Assembly: GCF_018401815.1 (NCBI RefSeq)
Contig: NZ_JAGYKG010000001.1
Span: 434,001 to 498,000 of the forward strand
DNA: 64,000 nucleotides
Source: Nonlabens sp.
Lineage (GTDB): Bacteria > Bacteroidota > Bacteroidia > Flavobacteriales > Flavobacteriaceae
Direction: 5' to 3'
Within the stretch, counting starts at the first letter, position 1, and every line of letters begins with the position of its first letter. The notes under the pieces were generated by a model. The model was not told where the DNA came from. It did not search any database and saw only the letters and a list, made by a program, of their open reading frames with translations. Made by a program: the position numbers and the translations under genes. Below are positions 59,897-64,000 of the stretch, one piece after another.

Positions 59897-60256
59897 TACT
59901 CTTATGATGGGTGTTGCGTTCAGTATAACGTATTTGAAAAGTGCTGCAATTTAAGGATTATGAATGAGTTGAACTGTACATAAATGCATATTATTCTTTT
60001 TAAATATCTTACATAAAACTCTTGGAGTCGCTTTAAATTTACAAGAGCTGGTTGCTTCTCCTCCTTTTCTTTTTTACTTTGAACTCTTTTACACTAAAAA
60101 GACTGGAAGACTTTTAATAAGGCCAAAATTCATCACAAAGAGTGTGAAAATCTTTCCAACCGTAGCTGCGTAATTATGGAAAGAGAAGTATTGTTCTAAA
60201 GGTACTTGATGTTGTTCCGCTTTCGCGAAAGCGAGATTCTTTTCCAGCTTGATGTA
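59897..60256. other. Intergenic region with palindrome copy
   Basis: The 360-bp gap between the TonB-receptor-like gene and the GT operon holds no supportable gene. It carries palindrome copy 14 at 60218-60233 and a short imperfect hairpin (CTTTCCA...TGGAAAG) near 60150-60185. Promoter signals for the GT operon should lie here, but I see no clear TAnnTTTG. Confidence 0.65.
60218..60233. repeat. Iterated palindrome, copy 14 (intergenic)
   Basis: CGCTTTCGCGAAAGCG, perfect over 16 bp, 24 bases downstream of the barrel-protein stop. Confidence 0.95.
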
Positions 60257-63028
60257 TTAAAACCCGTTATCGTTATTATTAGGGTCTTTACCACCAAATT
60301 TTGAAAACTTATAGGTAAAACTAAGCATGAAATATTGTTGAAGCACAAGACTACTGGTATCTGCCACAAAATCTTGATTTACAGAGCGTCTGGTATCAAT
60401 AATTTGATTTAAGATATCATAAGCCTTGAGTTTTATGGTTGCTTTATCCTTAGCAAATTTGTATCCCAGACTACCTATCAAAACAAAGGAGTCATCATCA
60501 AAATCACCAGTTATGTTCCCAAATTTATTGTACTCTCCTCTTATTCCAAGAATCACATGTTCTGGCCAGAAAGTAGTAATATCTATTGCCGCTCGATGAT
60601 TGACAAACTCCTGATTTTTAATATTAGTAACGTCAAATTGAGTTCTGTTAGCACTAATTTCATAACCTAGCTCTACATCAACATAATCTTTTAATGAATA
60701 TTCAAAGGTGAGCTCTGGAGAAAAAACATAGCTTTCTGACTGAAACGCAAGCTCGTTTGTAAAACCTTTGTTTAAGGATAAGTTTCCATTTATCCCAAAA
60801 TCAAAACCTATTTCTCTATCGTCTTTTTTCCATGTTTTAGCAAAGCTGGCGTATAGATAACCGTTGTATTCACCATCTATATTTGTGTAAGTCGTGGTTC
60901 TTATCAAATCTTCATCTGTATCAGTAATTGCCGCTACACTATTATCTGTGTATGTAAAACCTCCACCAGAATAAAATCCTGATCCTTTCTCCCAGTCATA
61001 ATTACTTAAATTAAAATAAAGGTTATGTCGCTGGCTGGCATCTAAATCTGGATTACCTATGACTATATTTTGTGGATTGGTTCTATCTTCCACCGGTTGT
61101 AATTGTCTCACCCTAGGAATATTGATGCTATTACTGTAATTAACATACATCCTACCGAATTTCCCGAATTTATAATTTAAATAAGCTCTTATATAGGGAT
61201 CTGTAAATTCTTTATCAAAACTTGTATTCAGCAGCACATCTTCACTTTCTAAAGTTTGATGTATAATTCCTGCGCTTAAATCCATTCTTAAATCACCTTT
61301 ATTATAACGCAAGCCTAAGCTAGGTATTTGCTGGGTGTTTTTAACTTCATAGTCATTACTTAAAGTCGTATTAAGGACTATACTTCCAGAGGCATCCCGA
61401 TCAAAAATACTTCTCTTGTTTTCTTCATTACCGCTTTCTACATTGTAATTGATGGAAAGCCCTAATGCGTCTGTTAATTTTTTAGTGACGTAAGGAGTAA
61501 ATGAAAGGTTATTTCTTTCTGTATTGTTATTGATCAACTGATCTTGAATCACCGGAGTTTCTGGATTACCCATATCATCAAAGGTGGTACGTGTACTATT
61601 AAAATCGCTTTGAGAGTTATTTTTATTTTTAGTTACATTCCCATAAAAGCCAAAATAGGTTCCTTTTTCTAGTGTTCGCCTAGAGAAATAAAAATTAGCT
61701 GCCAATGACTGGTTGTCAGAATCTGATGTACTGGAAGTACTCACCTCGTTTATAGCAGCGCCACTTTCATCACTTGAGGCAGAACTGCTTGTGTTGTCAT
61801 CAAAGTTAGTAGAAAAGTTAATGTTAGGCCTGATATTAAAAGTAGTAAGTGTGTCTGGCTTTACTTCTATACGACCACTTATTCTATGACTGTCTCCAGT
61901 TCTATTGCCTCGATTAGAGTCTTCTGTGATAAAGATTCTATCAGGAAGAAATGTTTGTCTGCGACTATCAGAAGCTGACACTGTTTCATTACCTCCATAA
62001 AAATAATTTACAGATGCGCTTAAGGTTTTGCCCCAATCGTTAGAAATGTTTAAGCCTGCACTATCACTAGAAGTAATACCACCGCTACCTCCAAAATTTT
62101 GTCCGTTGATACCAAAACTTCCATTGCTGTTTCTAGAAATAGAGTAAGCGCTGCTTCCCATAGCGTCGTAGATTTCATCAAATGAAAAACCTGGACTATT
62201 GATATTATTGCTACTTCCTAAAACACTTAATTTAAAATCATTGTTGAAGTAGTTGGCTATTCCGCTCATGGAATATCGATCATCAGTTCCACCACCTGCG
62301 GTAAGTCTGGAAAACCAACCTTTATTTTTGTCTTCATCAATAGTGATATTGATTTCGCTTGCATTTGCATCACCGGCTTCCCCAGTGGCCTTTTGAGTAT
62401 CGGTTTTTGACTCGGTTACTTGAATTTTATCAATGATTTCTTTAGGTAAGTTTTTAAGTGCTATTTGAGGATCATCGCCAAAAAACTCTTTTCCATTCAC
62501 TAGAATCTTAGAAACCTCTTTACCATTTACGGTAATCTTGCCGTCTTTATCCACTTCCACTCCGGGCAATTCTTTCATAACGTCTTCCAAGGTAGCATCT
62601 GCTTTTGTATTAAAGGACTTGGCATTAAATTCAAGAGTATCTTTTTTAACAGTAATAGGTGCTTTACGAGCCTTTACAACGATACTACTCAAAGACTCTA
62701 TATCGTTACTCAAACTTATAATTCCTAAATCTAGATCACGACCCTCTTTTAGGTTTATAGTTTTTGTGTAATTTTTATATCCCTGAAAAGAAGCGATAAA
62801 AGAAACTTCTTCAAAATCCGTGTTTCCCTTTAGATTAAAAACGCCTGAAGCATCGGTGATCGAATAGGTGATTAAGGTAGAATCTTGGATGCTTTCTAAA
62901 TAAATCGTAGCGCTTAATAGAGTTTCTTGAGAAATAGAGTCTTGCACTACTCCTTTAATATGAAACTGTTGAGCTTGTAATGAAAAAGTACACAGCATCA
63001 CAAAAATGGCAACAAGAAATAACCTCAT
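60257..63028 (-). CDS. TonB-dependent-receptor-like outer-membrane beta-barrel protein
   Basis: The 923-residue protein has a signal peptide ending SLQAQ and a CarboxypepD_reg-like domain (about 22-115, FHIKGVVQDSISQETLLSAT). A plug-like domain (about 130-235) includes DATLEDVMKELPGVEVDKDG and KITVNGKEVSKILVNGKEFF. A large barrel with an outer-membrane closing strand (QQYFMLSFTYKF) follows. This layout matches the outer-membrane beta-barrel family related to TonB receptors, without an obvious TonB box. The ligand is unknown. It is monocistronic. Confidence 0.92.
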   Translation of the reverse strand: MRLFLVAIFVMLCTFSLQAQQFHIKGVVQDSISQETLLSATIYLESIQDSTLITYSITDASGVFNLKGNTDFEEVSFIASFQGYKNYTKTINLKEGRDLDLGIISLSNDIESLSSIVVKARKAPITVKKDTLEFNAKSFNTKADATLEDVMKELPGVEVDKDGKITVNGKEVSKILVNGKEFFGDDPQIALKNLPKEIIDKIQVTESKTDTQKATGEAGDANASEINITIDEDKNKGWFSRLTAGGGTDDRYSMSGIANYFNNDFKLSVLGSSNNINSPGFSFDEIYDAMGSSAYSISRNSNGSFGINGQNFGGSGGITSSDSAGLNISNDWGKTLSASVNYFYGGNETVSASDSRRQTFLPDRIFITEDSNRGNRTGDSHRISGRIEVKPDTLTTFNIRPNINFSTNFDDNTSSSASSDESGAAINEVSTSSTSDSDNQSLAANFYFSRRTLEKGTYFGFYGNVTKNKNNSQSDFNSTRTTFDDMGNPETPVIQDQLINNNTERNNLSFTPYVTKKLTDALGLSINYNVESGNEENKRSIFDRDASGSIVLNTTLSNDYEVKNTQQIPSLGLRYNKGDLRMDLSAGIIHQTLESEDVLLNTSFDKEFTDPYIRAYLNYKFGKFGRMYVNYSNSINIPRVRQLQPVEDRTNPQNIVIGNPDLDASQRHNLYFNLSNYDWEKGSGFYSGGGFTYTDNSVAAITDTDEDLIRTTTYTNIDGEYNGYLYASFAKTWKKDDREIGFDFGINGNLSLNKGFTNELAFQSESYVFSPELTFEYSLKDYVDVELGYEISANRTQFDVTNIKNQEFVNHRAAIDITTFWPEHVILGIRGEYNKFGNITGDFDDDSFVLIGSLGYKFAKDKATIKLKAYDILNQIIDTRRSVNQDFVADTSSLVLQQYFMLSFTYKFSKFGGKDPNNNDNGF

Positions 63029-63167
63029 GAAGATTAGTTTGATAGGTTGGTATTAATTAACCTAGGGAGAACGTAATAATATTAGTAAAATTTTATGGCT
63101 AGGAGCCTCTTAACACTTTGTTAAGAAAACAACTGATCGAGTAGTTACCTGCTTAAAAAAATGGTAT

Positions 63168-63197
63168 AAAAAAGCATCTATAACAAGATGCTTTTTT
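63168..63197 (-). terminator. Terminator after der
   Basis: AAAAAAGCATCT and AGATGCTTTTTT form a perfect 12-bp stem around six bases, ending in T on the minus strand. It is about 20 bases beyond the der stop. Confidence 0.85.
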
Positions 63198-63216
63198 AGA
63201 ATAATCTCAAAACTGA

Positions 63217-64000
63217 TTATTTCTTTCTCATATAAACGCTGATGGGCACACCGTTAAAATCAAAATGCTTTCTAAGTTGATTCTCTAGGTATCTTTTATA
63301 ACTATCTCTTACGTATTGAGGTAAGTTACAGAAGAAGGCAAACTGCGGCTGTGGCGTAGGCAATTGTGTAATGAACTTAATTTTTACAAACTTCCCTTTT
63401 AAGGAAGGCGGGGGATACTTCTCTATTAATGGAAGCAATAGCTCATTAAGCTGGCTGGTTTTTATTTTTTTAGTTCGGTTGTTATAAACCGTAACTGCCG
63501 TTTCTATAGCTTTATGTATACGTTGTTTATTCAGTACTGAAATAAAGACAATAGGCACATCGGTAAACGGCTCCATTTCCTTTCTGATCTTCTCTTCGTA
63601 CTCCTTAGCCGTATTGGTCTCCTTATCTACCAGGTCCCATTTATTCACCAGTACCACAATACCTTTTCTGTTGCGCTCTGCCAGCCAAAATATATTTTGT
63701 ACCTGTCCGTCAAAACCTCTTGTGGCATCTAGCATAACGATACACACATCACAATGTTCAATAGCTCTTACGCTGCGCATCACACTGTAAAACTCCAAAT
63801 CTTCACGTACTTTCTTTTTTCTTCTAATTCCAGCGGTATCCACCAAGTTAAAATCAAAGCCAAAACGATTGTACTTGGTGTCTATAGAATCCCGAGTCGT
63901 ACCTGCAATATCGGTTACTATATACCTGTTTTCACCTATCAAGGCATTGATAAAAGAGCTCTTACCAGCGTTAGGTCTTCCTACTACAGCAAATCGCGGT
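63217..64000 (-). CDS. der: Ribosome-assembly GTPase Der (EngA), 3' part
   Basis: Der has two GTPase domains and a KH-like domain and helps mature the 50S subunit. The frame runs off the window end, so the first GTPase domain is outside. The visible part starts in the second G-domain, with the P-loop [16 protein letters not shown] coming from the last bases of the window. Switch I is [14 protein letters not shown]3 is [13 protein letters not shown], and G4 is NKWD. The KH-like domain closes with the basic [13 protein letters not shown]. An apparent start at 63942 is internal, not real. Confidence 0.95.
   Translation of the reverse strand, partial: PRFAVVGRPNAGKSSFINALIGENRYIVTDIAGTTRDSIDTKYNRFGFDFNLVDTAGIRRKKKVREDLEFYSVMRSVRAIEHCDVCIVMLDATRGFDGQVQNIFWLAERNRKGIVVLVNKWDLVDKETNTAKEYEEKIRKEMEPFTDVPIVFISVLNKQRIHKAIETAVTVYNNRTKKIKTSQLNELLLPLIEKYPPPSLKGKFVKIKFITQLPTPQPQFAFFCNLPQYVRDSYKRYLENQLRKHFDFNGVPISVYMRKK

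Noticed and set aside
8221..60233. The palindrome as a transposable MITE or REP-like hairpin
   Set aside because: Copies are only 14-18 bp, have no flanking target duplications or longer shared flanks, and have no loop, so a mobile element is not supported.
8221..60233. The palindrome as a ParB parS site
   Set aside because: The usual bacterial parS consensus centres on CACGTG and is clustered near the origin; this site has TTCGCGAA at its centre and is spread evenly.
63217..63942. A complete small GTPase starting at 63942
   Set aside because: The frame continues to the window end and contains a P-loop just upstream, so it is the 3' part of der.
1..64000. CRISPR array, prophage or integrated element
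   Set aside because: No regularly spaced direct repeats, cas, integrase, transposase or phage genes are visible; gene content is core-like throughout.

Overview
The window is a chromosomal stretch from a member of the Bacteroidota, most likely a marine Flavobacteriaceae (a Nonlabens- or Dokdonia-like organism; the genus is inference). The evidence is AT-rich DNA, start codons mostly without Shine-Dalgarno sites, upstream boxes of the Bacteroidota type TAnnTTTG, type IX secretion and gliding genes (porU, porV, gldJ), a secreted protease with a type IX sorting tail, a mevalonate pathway, TonB-linked outer-membrane proteins and typical flavobacterial gene orders. I see no insertion sequence, prophage, integrase or CRISPR array. 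Coding density is high, and most genes are ordinary core genes.

Layout. 168-2843 (-): pyruvate dehydrogenase E2 and E1-alpha. 2997-8556 (-): cytidine deaminase, PorV and PorU. 8754-11789 (+): GldJ and MurF. 11869-11941: tRNA-Phe. 12015-19760 (+): CoaX, an outer-membrane protein, a TPR protein, LptC, a small membrane protein, a CNNM/CBS protein and a PpiD-like foldase. 19831-22689 (-): GHMP kinase, nitrilase and UbiA prenyltransferase. 22859-25008 (+): TPR protein and Mpl ligase. 25087-28032 (-): subtilisin-like cargo of type IX secretion. 28318-35537 (+): purH, then the rod-shape cluster mreBCD-mrdA-rodA. 35775-36991: O-methyltransferase and TatA. 37035-42442 (-): lipoproteins, M1 peptidase, DUF6702-like protein, carboxypeptidase-like-domain protein. 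42563-45327 (+): PepE, three acetyltransferases, M15 peptidase. 45434-47437 (-): mevalonate kinase and diphosphomevalonate decarboxylase. 47656-50154 (+): orphan ABC permease and a pseudouridine-synthase homologue. 50247-55598 (+): polyamine block with arginine decarboxylase, agmatinase, a deoxyhypusine-synthase-like protein and a GNAT/carbon-nitrogen hydrolase fusion. 55657-59896 (-): membrane-anchored XRE regulator and three glycosyltransferases. 60257-63028 (-): TonB-receptor-like barrel. 63217-64000 (-): Der GTPase, cut by the window edge.

The most striking signal cuts across the genes. The perfect palindrome GCTTTCGCGAAAGC occurs 14 times, with one further copy that has a single mismatch. 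It sits both between genes and inside reading frames, in all three frames, where it writes the peptides AFAKA, LSRKR/Q or RFRES into otherwise unrelated proteins. Chance would give far less than one copy. It behaves like a genome-wide iterated palindrome (a site for a DNA-binding protein, a methylation target or a chromosome-organising mark) tolerated as in-frame insertions. In two TPR proteins it forms the signal-peptide cleavage region, and at pdhA it lies in the 5' leader.

Genes that work together: PorU and PorV attach type IX cargo such as the 25087-28032 protease, and GldJ belongs to the associated gliding machinery. MurF, Mpl, MreBCD, PBP2, RodA and the M15 peptidase serve the peptidoglycan wall. 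MvaD, the mevalonate kinase, probably the GYDIA-type kinase, and the UbiA enzyme serve isoprenoid metabolism. SpeA, SpeB and the DHS-like protein form a polyamine route.
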